Assembly: GCF_025151215.1 (NCBI RefSeq)
Contig: NZ_CP102286.1
Span: 1,178,001-1,242,000, forward strand
DNA from: Parabacteroides merdae ATCC 43184
GTDB lineage: Bacteria; Bacteroidota; Bacteroidia; Bacteroidales; Tannerellaceae
Length of the DNA: 64,000 bases
Direction: 5' to 3'
Under the pieces are notes generated by a model. The model was not told the DNA's origin. It saw only the letters and a list, made by a program, of their open reading frames with translations, and did no database searches. How positions within the stretch are numbered: the first letter of the stretch is position 1; each line of letters opens with the position of its first letter. Both the position numbers and the translations under genes were made by a program. Shown in pieces: positions 17,685 through 26,626 of this stretch.

Positions 17685-18334
17685 TCATCAGAATTGGAAA
17701 AGCTAGCGATAATGATTTTGTAGTAAACGACCCTCATGTAAGCCGGTATCATGCAAAGCTGATCCGTGAAGAGGGGGGATGTTGGCTACTTGAAGATTTG
17801 GGATCGACAAACGGAACATTTGTCAATGGTGCCCAGATCGTTAAGAAGCATGTTACTCCCAGCGATACGATCAAGCTGGGAGATAATTATGTGTTAAACA
17901 TTTCCGAAGCCTTGAAGTCCAACAACGATTACAGCGAAGAGTTTGCTGCGCTGAAGCAAGTTTACGATAATTACATTCAAGCAAAGGTTAAGATACAATC
18001 TTCTAATCAATTTAAGACCAGATTATTCCAGTCTCTTCCATTTGCTCTTCCCGGTGTAGTGGGGGTTGTGATCGGTTTCCTAGGGAAAGGAAGTCCGGAA
18101 CTGTTCGGATTGAGTCTGTTTATTACGATCTGTGCTCCGACCGTCGGTATCTACCTGGGTGCGAAACAGTCGGCCAAGATCCCACAGTTGCTGCAAGATC
18201 TGACCAATCAATTCAAAATCGATTATGTTTGCCCCAAATGCGGAACGTTTTTGGGTGAAATACCCTGGGAATCATTGCGCAATAGAAAACAATGCCCGAT
18301 GCCTTCTTGTAAAGCTAAATGGGTGAGCGAATAA
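17681..18334 (+). CDS. FHA domain protein with membrane segments and zinc ribbon
   Basis: 217 residues. The N-terminal FHA domain (residues 1-80) shows IRIGKASDNDFVVNDPHVSRYHAKL and GSTNGTFVNG, so it should bind phosphothreonine. A coiled linker is followed by two hydrophobic stretches (about 117-160, with LPFALPGVVGVVIGFLG and LFITICAPTVGIYLGA) and a C-terminal zinc ribbon (CPKCGTFLGE...CPMPSCKAKW). The order implies a membrane-anchored phosphopeptide receptor with both ends cytoplasmic. Ligand and function are inferred from context. Confidence 0.85.
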   Translation: MIIRIGKASDNDFVVNDPHVSRYHAKLIREEGGCWLLEDLGSTNGTFVNGAQIVKKHVTPSDTIKLGDNYVLNISEALKSNNDYSEEFAALKQVYDNYIQAKVKIQSSNQFKTRLFQSLPFALPGVVGVVIGFLGKGSPELFGLSLFITICAPTVGIYLGAKQSAKIPQLLQDLTNQFKIDYVCPKCGTFLGEIPWESLRNRKQCPMPSCKAKWVSE

Positions 18335-18411
18335 GAATCTGTTTCATATACTAAAAGTAATACTTTCGTACAGTAAACCCAAACATTTGATTATAAGGAA
18401 CTATTTTGTGC

Positions 18412-18440
18412 TTGGATGTCAGCTCGTTTCCCTACTTTTG
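18412..18440 (+). promoter_or_regulatory. Internal promoter before the acidic protein gene
   Basis: TTGG at 18412 and TACTTTTG at 18433-18440 are spaced near the consensus, 29 bases before the ATG at 18469. No Shine-Dalgarno is visible. Confidence 0.5.
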
Positions 18441-18468
18441 TTTCCAGAAAATTTAATTATAACATTTT

Positions 18469-18708
18469 ATGCAAGAAGAGGATTACACATTCGTGACTTT
18501 AGACAGCGACGATGCTATACTGACCGACGCTGTTATTGTGGGTGTGGACGGGGAAAACGACTTGTCGGATGTTGTAATGATTGACGAAAGTATTGATGTT
18601 TCTGATTTTATTACATTATCCGATGACACTATTATGTTGTCCGACGCAGATATGCTGGATACATATTCAACCGATATTGACGGATCTGATATATCGTTCA
18701 TTTTATGA
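18469..18708 (+). CDS. All-acidic 79-residue protein
   Basis: Not recognised as a family member. By my count it has 19 Asp and 4 Glu and no Lys, Arg or His, with many Ser and Thr spaced between acidic residues (for example LDSDD, LSDDT, LSDAD). The opposite strand is also open, but this frame is supported by the ATGA overlap of its stop with the next FHA gene and by its position between two FHA genes. It could be a multisite substrate of the nearby kinase or a charged scaffold; both are inference. Confidence 0.7.
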   Translation: MQEEDYTFVTLDSDDAILTDAVIVGVDGENDLSDVVMIDESIDVSDFITLSDDTIMLSDADMLDTYSTDIDGSDISFIL

Positions 18709-19220
18709 TTTCCGTTAAATGTCCACATTGCCATGTTGGGTTAAAGGTAGACGAGGGGAAAATTCCCCTCGATATCACCTCTTTCAAATGCCCGAAGTGC
18801 AGACAACCGATTCCAGTCTCTTTGCTATCTATGGAGAAAGGAAGTGTCGCATCTGAATCGGAAACGGTTCTGATACAGCCTTTTCGTATGACGACCGGAC
18901 ATCTCTCTGTAATTGCAAATGCTGATACGCCGGAGCAAACTTTCCCTCTTCAGGAAGGTGTCTATATCATCGGACGAAAATCCAAGGCATCTACTGCTAC
19001 GATCGGTATTGTGACGGCTGATAAATCAATGAGCCGAGAACATATCCGGATCGAGGTAAAAAAAGATGCCAAAGGAGGCTATAAACATTATCTTTCTGAC
19101 AATAATAGTAAAAATCATACGTTATATAATAGCAATTACTTAGAGAATGGAGAGATTGTCGTACTCAATAATAATGATGAAATTATTATTGGTCGCACAG
19201 TTCTCCGATTTAATGAATAA
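18705..19220 (+). CDS. Zinc-ribbon plus FHA domain protein
   Basis: 171 residues. The N-terminal zinc ribbon has CPHCHVGLKV and CPKCRQPIPV (residues 5-38). A linker carries SESETVLIQPF, which looks like a phosphothreonine site of the ETxxL/I type found ahead of FHA domains. The FHA domain follows (about 62-171): YIIGRKSKASTATIGI, SMSREHIRIEV, LSDNNSKNHTLYNSNYL. Soluble. An intramolecular switch, where the phosphorylated linker binds its own FHA, is a plausible inference known from other FHA proteins such as GarA/OdhI. Confidence 0.85.
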   Translation: MISVKCPHCHVGLKVDEGKIPLDITSFKCPKCRQPIPVSLLSMEKGSVASESETVLIQPFRMTTGHLSVIANADTPEQTFPLQEGVYIIGRKSKASTATIGIVTADKSMSREHIRIEVKKDAKGGYKHYLSDNNSKNHTLYNSNYLENGEIVVLNNNDEIIIGRTVLRFNE

Positions 19221-19234
19221 AAATAGTCTATGCT

Positions 19235-20038
19235 ATGAATATAACGATCGGCAACCCCTGGGCAGTCAGTGAAAAAGGAGGCAGATTGAATAATGAAGAT
19301 TCTATCTTTCCTTTGCCGGAAACGGCAAATTCCAATCAAAACTTATTTTTGGTATGTGATGGTGTCGGGGGGGCTGAAAAAGGGGAGATTGCAAGTTCAT
19401 TGGCTTGCGAGTCTTTCCAGACTTTTTTCTCAACTTTTCGTGAAGGTGAGCCGAACGCAGATTTTATAAATAAAGCGATTCGTTATACCGAAGCACGTTT
19501 TGATGACTATGTAGCAATTCATCCGGAAGCCAAAGGAATGGCAACCACCTTGACCATGACCTTTGTAGGTACGACCGGCATAACCTTGGCGCATGTGGGG
19601 GACAGTCGGATTTACCATTTCCGGAAAGGAGAAATCTTGTTCCAGACTGAAGATCATTCATTGGTTAATTCGTTAGTGAAATTAGGAAAAATCACCCATG
19701 AAGAGGTTGCACATCACCCACAGCGGAATGTGATCATACGGGCTATCCAAGGGACGGACCGTCCGACAGAGGCTGATGTCGTACTTTTGGATGATATCAA
19801 GGCTGGTGATTTTTTGTTCATGTGTTCGGATGGTGTACTCGAACGTCTTAACAATGATGAGCTTTCGGATATATTCAAGCATTTAGGTGGTCCGGAAGAG
19901 ATTAAAAACGCAATCATGTCCGCTTGTAGCGGGAAAACACACGATAACTTTTCTTTTTATATCATACCTATACAAAATGTGTTAGATTCCGTAGGAATTA
20001 AACAAAATATTCTTTCATTCCTTTATTCTTTTATATAA
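19235..20038 (+). CDS. PP2C-family Ser/Thr phosphatase
   Basis: 267 residues with all PP2C metal motifs: NNEDS near residue 20, VCDGVGGAEKGEIAS near 41, GMATTLTMTF, HVGDSRIYHFR, TEDHSLV, FMCSDGVLE and DNFSFY. It should remove phosphate from Ser/Thr in the cytoplasm. It lies 14 bases after the zinc-ribbon FHA gene and 45 before the kinase gene, the usual phosphatase-kinase pairing. The last 20 residues are hydrophobic and may contact the membrane. Confidence 0.92.
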   Translation: MNITIGNPWAVSEKGGRLNNEDSIFPLPETANSNQNLFLVCDGVGGAEKGEIASSLACESFQTFFSTFREGEPNADFINKAIRYTEARFDDYVAIHPEAKGMATTLTMTFVGTTGITLAHVGDSRIYHFRKGEILFQTEDHSLVNSLVKLGKITHEEVAHHPQRNVIIRAIQGTDRPTEADVVLLDDIKAGDFLFMCSDGVLERLNNDELSDIFKHLGGPEEIKNAIMSACSGKTHDNFSFYIIPIQNVLDSVGIKQNILSFLYSFI

Positions 20039-20044
20039 ATAACG

Positions 20045-20052
20045 TAATTTTG
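20045..20052 (+). promoter_or_regulatory. -7 box before the kinase gene
   Basis: TAATTTTG followed by GCAGACTA, 32 bases before the kinase ATG. This could give separate kinase transcription. Confidence 0.45.
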
Positions 20053-20083
20053 GCAGACTAATAGAATTGCGCATAGTATAGTT

Positions 20084-21910
20084 ATGAATTTGCCAAACGG
20101 ACATGTTCTTCAGAATGGAAAATATCGGATCACTCATGTAATCGGTCAGGGCGGCTTTGGTATAACATACAAAGGCGTCTGGTATACGGAGGTGAAGGGA
20201 TCGTTAGGAACCGTACAGACAGAGGTGCCTATTTGCATAAAAGAATACTTCTTTAAAGACTATTGTTACAGGGAAGCAGAATCATTTGCTGTCAAGGTGC
20301 ATTCCGAGACAGGAAGGGTTCTTTTCGATAAATTCAAAGAGAAACTTATCAAGGAAGCCAAAATTCTTTCTGAAGTTCACCATCCTCATATAGTGAATGT
20401 GCTGGAAGTTTTCGAAGAAAACGGCACGGCTTATATTGCCATGGAATATATTCCCGGTTGTTCACTCAAATATATGATGGACAGGGAAGGCATATTGCCG
20501 GAACCGAAAGTCCTCAGATATGTTCGCCAGATAGGAGAAGCACTCCAGTTTGTACATGAAAAGAACATTCTTCACTTGGATATCAAACCCAGCAATATCC
20601 TGATTGACTCGTCAGGGAAAGCACGTCTGATTGATTTCGGTGTGAGCAAGCGATATGACATCGAGCAACAGGAAACAAGTACGACCATGCTTACCTTATC
20701 AAAAGGATTTGCCTCGATCGAACAATACGATAACGAAGGAACACAAAGTTTTTCACCCTGTCCGGATATCTATTCGCTCGGTGCTACCATGTATAACCTT
20801 TTGACAGGGAAGATTCCGACCGAATCTATTTTGCGGGCAACACGTCCTTTGCAGAATCCGTCGGAACTGAACAGGAATATATCTCCTAAGACAGAAGCCG
20901 CTATAATCAAGGCAATGCAAATCATTCCGGCCGATCGTTTCCAAACGGTGGATGAAATGATGGCTGCATTAGATTTTCCTGCGGAAGAAGAAATACCTGC
21001 AAATGAGTTGCAAAATACAGACGGGCAGGAGGCGGATGGTGAGACAACGGTCATACATCCGAATGAGCAATCGCCTCTGAATGAGGAGGACGAAGATCGT
21101 ACGATTATAAATAGCGAAGAAATTATTTCTCAGCCCTCTAAGAAAAAAAGAAAAGGGATGCTGATATCCGTGCTTATTGCTATATTTGCCAGTGCAGGAT
21201 CTGTTGTCGCTTTTCTGGTGCTGGGGAACAAAACCTCTACGAAACCGGATGTAACGGAGTTGATTAGCCCGGTCGAAGAGGAAAAAGATTCAATAGGCAT
21301 CTTTCAAGACACAACTGTTTCGGAGGTGAAAGAAGCATCTATGCTTAGCGAGAAGGATAAGAAAACAGAGGCAGCAATGGCCCGACAGCCGGAAAAGGTG
21401 ACGCCCGTTGTTGTTGATGAACCCCGGAAGCAACCGGATACAAAGCAGGTTCCGGCTGAAGGAAATAAAATAACAATACAGCCAGTACAGCCTACTGCTG
21501 AAGAAATTGAGGCGAAATATGTCGCTTTAATAGCTTCTGGCAAGGAGAAGATGGGAAAAGCGGACTTTACGAACGCAAAGAAAGATTTCACGAAAGCGAA
21601 AGAAACCAAGTTGACGGAAGAGGTCGTACGTCTTTTGATTTCTTGTGATGAAAAGGAAGCAGCCAAACTTTTGGCCGACAGGAAAGCTCAATATGAGATG
21701 AAGAAAACTTTCGGGAACTTTACAATTGTACGAAAGAAATCGACCATGTTATATGGGGCGATCGATTCGGATGCGAACGAGCGTATACCATGTAAATATC
21801 GTAATGTCGGGATTGCCGAAAATGGCCGTGCTTTCGAACGTAAAGATGGTTTGTTCGATATCTATAATGCTGATGGCGTGTTGGTAAATGAAGGATCAAC
21901 GTATTATTAA
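20084..21910 (+). CDS. Membrane Ser/Thr protein kinase with WG-like C-terminus
   Basis: 608 residues. The Hanks-type kinase domain (about 14-297) is complete: glycine loop GQGGFG at 21-26, Lys53, catalytic HLDIKPSN with Asp166, DFG at 184-186, and DIYSLGATMYNLLTG. An acidic linker holds GETTVIHP and EDRTIINS, which look like phosphothreonine sites. One membrane segment follows (359-381, after PSKKKRKG), then a Lys/Glu-rich helical region and a WG-repeat-like end (TMLYGAIDSDANERIPCKYRN and FERKDGLFDIYNADG, in separate stretches) outside the cytoplasm. It should sense envelope state and phosphorylate the FHA partners. Confidence 0.92.
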   Translation: MNLPNGHVLQNGKYRITHVIGQGGFGITYKGVWYTEVKGSLGTVQTEVPICIKEYFFKDYCYREAESFAVKVHSETGRVLFDKFKEKLIKEAKILSEVHHPHIVNVLEVFEENGTAYIAMEYIPGCSLKYMMDREGILPEPKVLRYVRQIGEALQFVHEKNILHLDIKPSNILIDSSGKARLIDFGVSKRYDIEQQETSTTMLTLSKGFASIEQYDNEGTQSFSPCPDIYSLGATMYNLLTGKIPTESILRATRPLQNPSELNRNISPKTEAAIIKAMQIIPADRFQTVDEMMAALDFPAEEEIPANELQNTDGQEADGETTVIHPNEQSPLNEEDEDRTIINSEEIISQPSKKKRKGMLISVLIAIFASAGSVVAFLVLGNKTSTKPDVTELISPVEEEKDSIGIFQDTTVSEVKEASMLSEKDKKTEAAMARQPEKVTPVVVDEPRKQPDTKQVPAEGNKITIQPVQPTAEEIEAKYVALIASGKEKMGKADFTNAKKDFTKAKETKLTEEVVRLLISCDEKEAAKLLADRKAQYEMKKTFGNFTIVRKKSTMLYGAIDSDANERIPCKYRNVGIAENGRAFERKDGLFDIYNADGVLVNEGSTYY

Positions 21911-21917
21911 CGTGTTT

Positions 21918-22865
21918 ATGAAAAGACTTTGGATTTTAACTCTTTTTGTTGCGTTGCCGATGTGTTTGCTGGCTCAACAAAAAACAGAATATAACAGAAA
22001 AGGTGACGAGGCGATGAAACGCTTGGACTATAGCGATGCAAGGATGTGGTATGAAGAAGGTGTCGTGCAATGTGATCCTTACAGTATCGAGCAGCTCACA
22101 TCGATTTGGTTAGCCAACCAGAGAATGCGTCCATCAATGCACAGTCTGATGAACAAGTGTCGGGCTTGTCTGGGACTGATGGCCAATAATGAGGATACAA
22201 CAGCCATTTCGCAGCTGATAATCTATTATACCGAGGGGATAGGAACTTCCAAAAACGAAACTTTGGCCCAATCCTGGCAAGATCGTCTGGAAACACTTCG
22301 CAAACCGGTAGAGCCCGTTTTCTATCCTTCTGCCAACCCAATAAAGCCAGATACCCCCAAAGAACCGATGAAGTTCTTTATTGGTTATGCCTACTCCATA
22401 GAAGCACCTTATGGCTTGACAGTGGGAGGGGTGAAATCTCGTTTGGGTTGGTTCCTGCGTTTTAAGACCAATCTAGGTTTTAAGGAGTACGACGGGGAAT
22501 GCCGGGGAACAGATGAGTTTGTCGGTCCTACTCCCGATAATCCGTTTTATTTCACGAATAAGAAAAAGGTGAATAACTATGCCGGTACAGCTGGTTTGGT
22601 TGTAAAATGTACATCCTGGTTATATACGTCCGTAGGTTTAGGATATGGCAGTCGGGAATTATTATGCGAATATATCACAATCGATAATTCGGATTATAGA
22701 ATAGAAAAATCCTATTGGGTGAAGAATTTGGATTATTCTTATAGCGGGTTAGCTGCCGATCTGGATGTAATGGTTAAGTTCGGTCCTGTGTTTGTAAGTG
22801 CAGGGTGCAATACGTTGAATTTTAAATATGTTGATTTGAATGCCGGTGTCGGTCTGTTTTTCTAA
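21918..22865 (+). CDS. Exported protein with helical N-domain and small barrel
   Basis: About 315 residues. ATG 21918 gives a signal peptide (MKRLWILTLFVALPMCLLAQQ); an upstream ATG overlapping the kinase end is less likely. Residues about 20-140 look like Sel1/TPR helices (GDEAMKRLDYSDARMWYEEG). The second half has strands typical of a small outer-membrane barrel (VGGVKSRLGWFLRFKTNLGF, TSVGLGYGSRELL, ending VGLFF). It follows the kinase closely, so it may be the envelope element that the kinase's outer domain reads; that is inference. Confidence 0.72.
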   Translation: MKRLWILTLFVALPMCLLAQQKTEYNRKGDEAMKRLDYSDARMWYEEGVVQCDPYSIEQLTSIWLANQRMRPSMHSLMNKCRACLGLMANNEDTTAISQLIIYYTEGIGTSKNETLAQSWQDRLETLRKPVEPVFYPSANPIKPDTPKEPMKFFIGYAYSIEAPYGLTVGGVKSRLGWFLRFKTNLGFKEYDGECRGTDEFVGPTPDNPFYFTNKKKVNNYAGTAGLVVKCTSWLYTSVGLGYGSRELLCEYITIDNSDYRIEKSYWVKNLDYSYSGLAADLDVMVKFGPVFVSAGCNTLNFKYVDLNAGVGLFF

Positions 22866-22877
22866 TAAGAATTATTT

Positions 22878-25082
22878 ATGAAACACATATACTCAATCTT
22901 TTTATCAGCTGTTTCACTTTTATGGATGCTTTCCGGATGTGTGGAAGATCCGGATATGGATACGCGTTTGCAGAAAGCAAAGGCTCCGGAGGTTTCCGAG
23001 ACTTCAATGGAAGGAGAAGCATATGCTTCTTCGATCACTTTAAAGGCTCAAATAATGAAAGAGAACGGTTTGCCAGTAAAAGAATGTGGGGTTTGTTGGA
23101 GTACCCAAACAGGAACGGAGCCGCTTGAGAACATGCGTAACAAGCGATATACAAAAGCTGATAAAATAGAAAACCACAATTTTACAGCTACCATATCCAA
23201 TTTGGAAGATAGTACAAAATATTATGTATATGCTTATGCTATTAATGATATAGATACTGCATTTTCAAAAACAGAAGGAGCGTATACGACAATAAATGGT
23301 ATTGGAGAAGTTGCGACTTTGGATGTGGATAGTGCCACAGTAAAAGCAACTTCCACTTGGGTAAAAGGGAAAGTTAAGAATCGGGGAGTCGGCATTGAGA
23401 AATTAGGTTTCTACTATAAGAAAAAGAAACAAACCGGAGATATCGAACCTTCGGATCAAGATTCCGTTATCACATACGAAGGGAGTGACTTGGCAACTGT
23501 CGATACTTTCTCCTGCCAGATTACGAATCTGGAGCCGGAAACTTGGTATTATGTCCGTGCTTTTGCCAAAAATCAGTTTGGCGAGTTTGCTTTTAATGTG
23601 GACTCTTTTAGGACTACAGATGGCAAACCTTTTGTCGGTAAGTTGAGTCTGATAAAAGACAGTACGACTTTCACCACAGCCGATCTGTCTGCTTTCTTGA
23701 TCAACGAGGGAGATGCACCTGTCAGTGCCTATGGTTTCTGCTGGAGTGTAGAAGAAGAGCCAACGATAGAAGCCGATACAATCACTTGTACGAATCTTGC
23801 GGATAATGGCAAATTTACAGGAAGGATCCGGGGCTTGGAATCGGCCAAAAAATATTATGCAAGGGCCTATGCCATAAATGACTTCGGTACGGTATATAGT
23901 GAAGAAGAAATTACGATTTCGACAAAAAGCGAGAAGCCGAATATTATAACATTCCCCATCACCCTTGATTCGATCAAAAGTGATGGAACAGTTCACATTG
24001 GCGGGGAGTTGCAGAATGGCGGAAACAGTGCTGCTACAGAGTGGGGAATTTGTTGGTCTTCAAGCAATAAGGAGCCGAGTATCAAGGATAATCATGTTGC
24101 TGTAGAAGACTCGATTTTCACATATGCTTTATCGGCATTGAAAGGGGCTACAAATTATTATGTAAGAGCTTACGCTGTAAATGAACATAGCCTTGTCGGG
24201 TATGGCCAGACACAAACATTCAAGACACCTGACATCTTTACGGAAAAGAGCATATACATAGGTGAAGACCGTCAATATTCGGCAAGCTTTGTGCTAAACG
24301 GACAAGCCTATATCGTTGGTGGGGATTTAGGAGATAAACGCAGTAACGAACTTTTTAGTTATAATGTGGAAACAAATGAATGGAAATCCCAACAAGGATG
24401 CAGTGTCGCCTATTCGCACATGGCTGCTACCGTCTACAATAATAGAGCCTATGTCATTGGAGGACTTGACAAACAAGTGGGAATAGAATGTCAAGTGTAT
24501 ACATCTGAAAATAATAGTTGGTTATTCGAATTCCCTTCGTTGCCGAAGGGACGATTTAACTCTGTCTGTTTTGTGTATCGTGATTCCTTGTACGTTTTTG
24601 GTGGTACTGACAATAGTAGCAATATGAATGAAATAGTACGTTATGATCTTTCAACTCAAAATAGTGGAGAATGGACTACAATTGCCAAAGTGAACGAAGC
24701 AAACCAAAGAGGAGGCGTCGCATTTGTTGTAGAAGATAAAGTATATGCAGGTTTAGGAGAAAAGAGTAATGGTATTCGTAACGGCTTCTACGTCTCTTCG
24801 GATAGCTTGACAAAATGGGAGCTGATTCCCTCTATACCTGCACAGCTCGGTGTTATTTCTTCTGGTGTTTATGATGAACAGAAAAAGAGCTTCTTTATGA
24901 TTGACAACGACGGAAAAATTTGGGAATACAATTTGACTACAGAGCAATGGACTTCACGCTCGTTATGGATTCGTATGAAAAATTATCACATGTTCATGCT
25001 GGATGGATCGATCTATATTTTAGGGCAAGATATCTATCAAAAGAATAAATTCACTGTATACAATCCAATATGGGATAATTGA
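22878..25082 (+). CDS. Lipoprotein with FnIII-like repeats and kelch propeller
   Basis: 734 residues. The lipobox MLSGC places the lipid on Cys21. Residues about 35-455 hold four or five beta-sandwich repeats, each ending in a Y-Y-V/A-R-A-Y/F-A-x-N motif (KYYVYAYAINDIDTAFS, WYYVRAFAKNQFGEFA, KYYARAYAINDFGT, NYYVRAYAVNEHSL). From about 460 on there are kelch repeats (AYIVGGDLGDKRSNELFSYN, AYVIGGLDKQ, LYVFGGTDNSSNMNEIVRYD). It is probably exposed on the outer membrane as an adhesion or ligand-binding component. It ends the signalling cluster, 12 bases after the barrel gene. Confidence 0.85.
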   Translation: MKHIYSIFLSAVSLLWMLSGCVEDPDMDTRLQKAKAPEVSETSMEGEAYASSITLKAQIMKENGLPVKECGVCWSTQTGTEPLENMRNKRYTKADKIENHNFTATISNLEDSTKYYVYAYAINDIDTAFSKTEGAYTTINGIGEVATLDVDSATVKATSTWVKGKVKNRGVGIEKLGFYYKKKKQTGDIEPSDQDSVITYEGSDLATVDTFSCQITNLEPETWYYVRAFAKNQFGEFAFNVDSFRTTDGKPFVGKLSLIKDSTTFTTADLSAFLINEGDAPVSAYGFCWSVEEEPTIEADTITCTNLADNGKFTGRIRGLESAKKYYARAYAINDFGTVYSEEEITISTKSEKPNIITFPITLDSIKSDGTVHIGGELQNGGNSAATEWGICWSSSNKEPSIKDNHVAVEDSIFTYALSALKGATNYYVRAYAVNEHSLVGYGQTQTFKTPDIFTEKSIYIGEDRQYSASFVLNGQAYIVGGDLGDKRSNELFSYNVETNEWKSQQGCSVAYSHMAATVYNNRAYVIGGLDKQVGIECQVYTSENNSWLFEFPSLPKGRFNSVCFVYRDSLYVFGGTDNSSNMNEIVRYDLSTQNSGEWTTIAKVNEANQRGGVAFVVEDKVYAGLGEKSNGIRNGFYVSSDSLTKWELIPSIPAQLGVISSGVYDEQKKSFFMIDNDGKIWEYNLTTEQWTSRSLWIRMKNYHMFMLDGSIYILGQDIYQKNKFTVYNPIWDN

Positions 25083-25084
25083 AT

Positions 25085-25972
25085 ATGAACAGAGCAACTA
25101 TCTTAGAAGAAATCCGGAGAAATGTTGATTTGCTGTCAGTGACAGATCAGCCGGAATACCAATACATTCCGCTACACCAGAAACCTTCACCATCGGTGAC
25201 GGCACTCAGGGAGATCATGACCTTGCTCCGCAAGGTTATTTTTCCCGGTTTCTTCGGAACGGAACAGGAGGCACAGACGGATTCCATACAATATTATACG
25301 GGTGTATATCTGGAGCAGGCCTACGACCTGTTGCAGGAACAAATCTATAATGGCTTGTGCTTTGAAGTCGAACGTTGTTGTGATTCCAAAGATCGTGCTT
25401 CTGAAATAGCCATTGCTTTTATCAATAAGGTTCCACATATCAAGTATCTTCTATCGACAGACGTGAAAGCTATCTTGGATGGTGATCCGGCAGCCAAAAG
25501 CCCCAGTGAGATTATTTTCTGTTATCCGGCAATTCATGCCATTCTTTATCAGCGCGTAGCACATGAGTTACTGAAGCTCGGTGTGCCTGTGATTCCACGT
25601 ATTATAACGGAAATGGCCCATTCGGATACAGGAATAGACATTCATCCGGGAGCGCAAATCGGAGAATATTTCAGTATCGATCATGGTACGGGGGTTGTGA
25701 TCGGGCAGACGGCTATAATCGGTAATCATGTCCGCCTTTATCAAGGTGTGACATTGGGTGCAAAAAGCTTTACCTTGGACGAAGAAGGATTGCCTCTGGA
25801 CGTACCGCGCCATCCGATTATCGAAGATTATGTTACAATCTATTCCAATGCCTCCATTTTAGGGAGGATCACTATTGGTCACGGCTCCGTGATTGGTGGT
25901 AACATCTGGCTTACCCATAGCGTTCCACCTAATTCCAAAGTATTGCAGACTCGTGCTGTCGAAGATAAATAG
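25085..25972 (+). CDS. cysE: Serine O-acetyltransferase
   Basis: Transfers acetyl from acetyl-CoA to serine for cysteine synthesis. About 295 residues with an N-terminal helical region and a C-terminal left-handed beta helix: MAHSDTGIDIHPGAQIGEYFSIDHGTGVVIGQTA is the catalytic region (seen around residues 178-211) and VTLGAKS, HPIIEDYVTIYSNASILGRITIG and VIGGNIWLTHSVPPNSKV follow. ATG 25085 is chosen over the overlapping TTG at 25079. It directly follows the kelch gene but has a metabolic role. Confidence 0.95.
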   Translation: MNRATILEEIRRNVDLLSVTDQPEYQYIPLHQKPSPSVTALREIMTLLRKVIFPGFFGTEQEAQTDSIQYYTGVYLEQAYDLLQEQIYNGLCFEVERCCDSKDRASEIAIAFINKVPHIKYLLSTDVKAILDGDPAAKSPSEIIFCYPAIHAILYQRVAHELLKLGVPVIPRIITEMAHSDTGIDIHPGAQIGEYFSIDHGTGVVIGQTAIIGNHVRLYQGVTLGAKSFTLDEEGLPLDVPRHPIIEDYVTIYSNASILGRITIGHGSVIGGNIWLTHSVPPNSKVLQTRAVEDK

Positions 25973-26011
25973 CAGAGGGCGACATATTGTTTTCACTTTC
26001 ATTTCAAAACC

Positions 26012-26060
26012 CATAGCTTTAGGCTCCATAACCCATAGCATTAGATACCCTAAAGCTATG
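26012..26060. repeat. Inverted repeat between cysE and the hydrogenase operon
   Basis: CATAGCTTTAGG (26012-26023) pairs with CCTAAAGCTATG (26049-26060). Extra copies of CCATAGC and CCATAAC lie in the loop. It may be the cysE terminator. The style resembles the hairpin after ppdK. Confidence 0.6.
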
Positions 26061-26140
26061 CTTTATTAATCCCCTAACGATTTTTGCACAATAGCCTTGG
26101 GATTAAAGAGAAAAGGTAGGCTTTATTCCGGAAAAATATG

Positions 26141-26148
26141 TATGTTTG
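26141..26148 (+). promoter_or_regulatory. -7 box of the hydrogenase operon
   Basis: TATGTTTG followed by GCAGATA, 48 bases before the first gene. Confidence 0.6.
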
Positions 26149-26195
26149 CAGATATACCTTGTTTGAGCGAATTATACCTTAAAATAGTGTAGACC

Positions 26196-26594
26196 ATGAA
26201 TAAAGTGAAAACATTGGATGATCTTCGGAAGATGCGTGAAACCTTGCGCTCGACCTTGGATATTAGAGAAAAAAGTAATCATCCTGAACAAATGGTACAG
26301 ATCCGGATATCTATGGCAACTTGCGGGATCGCTGCCGGAGCCAAAGAGATCATGAATTATTTCATTGAAGCACTGGATCGTGAAAAAGTAGATGCATTGG
26401 TGACACAAACCGGATGCATGGGGTATTGCTATGCCGAACCGACTGTCGAGGTTACCCTGCCAGGTAAAGAACCTCTTGTTTTCGGACATGTGAAGAAAGC
26501 GAAAGTGGATGAAATCATTGATCGGTATATCCGAAATGGGGAACTGCTGGACGATATTATCCCGGTCACTTACACGGTTGTTAAACCGGAATAA
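26196..26594 (+). CDS. Thioredoxin-like [2Fe-2S] ferredoxin (HndB-like)
   Basis: 132 residues. The thioredoxin-like ferredoxin fold has four cysteines typical of a [2Fe-2S] site: ATCGIAAGA with only one Cys near residue 48, and QTGCMGYCYAEPTVEV with two near 84-88. It resembles the small subunit HndB of NADP-reducing [FeFe] hydrogenases. It is the first gene of the hydrogenase operon and likely passes electrons among its subunits. The first motif has Cys-x4-Ala rather than Cys-x4-Cys, so only three of the four ligands are seen. Confidence 0.8.
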   Translation: MNKVKTLDDLRKMRETLRSTLDIREKSNHPEQMVQIRISMATCGIAAGAKEIMNYFIEALDREKVDALVTQTGCMGYCYAEPTVEVTLPGKEPLVFGHVKKAKVDEIIDRYIRNGELLDDIIPVTYTVVKPE

Positions 26595-26626
26595 CAAAAC
26601 TTCCTTAAACACTTAATACTTACATA

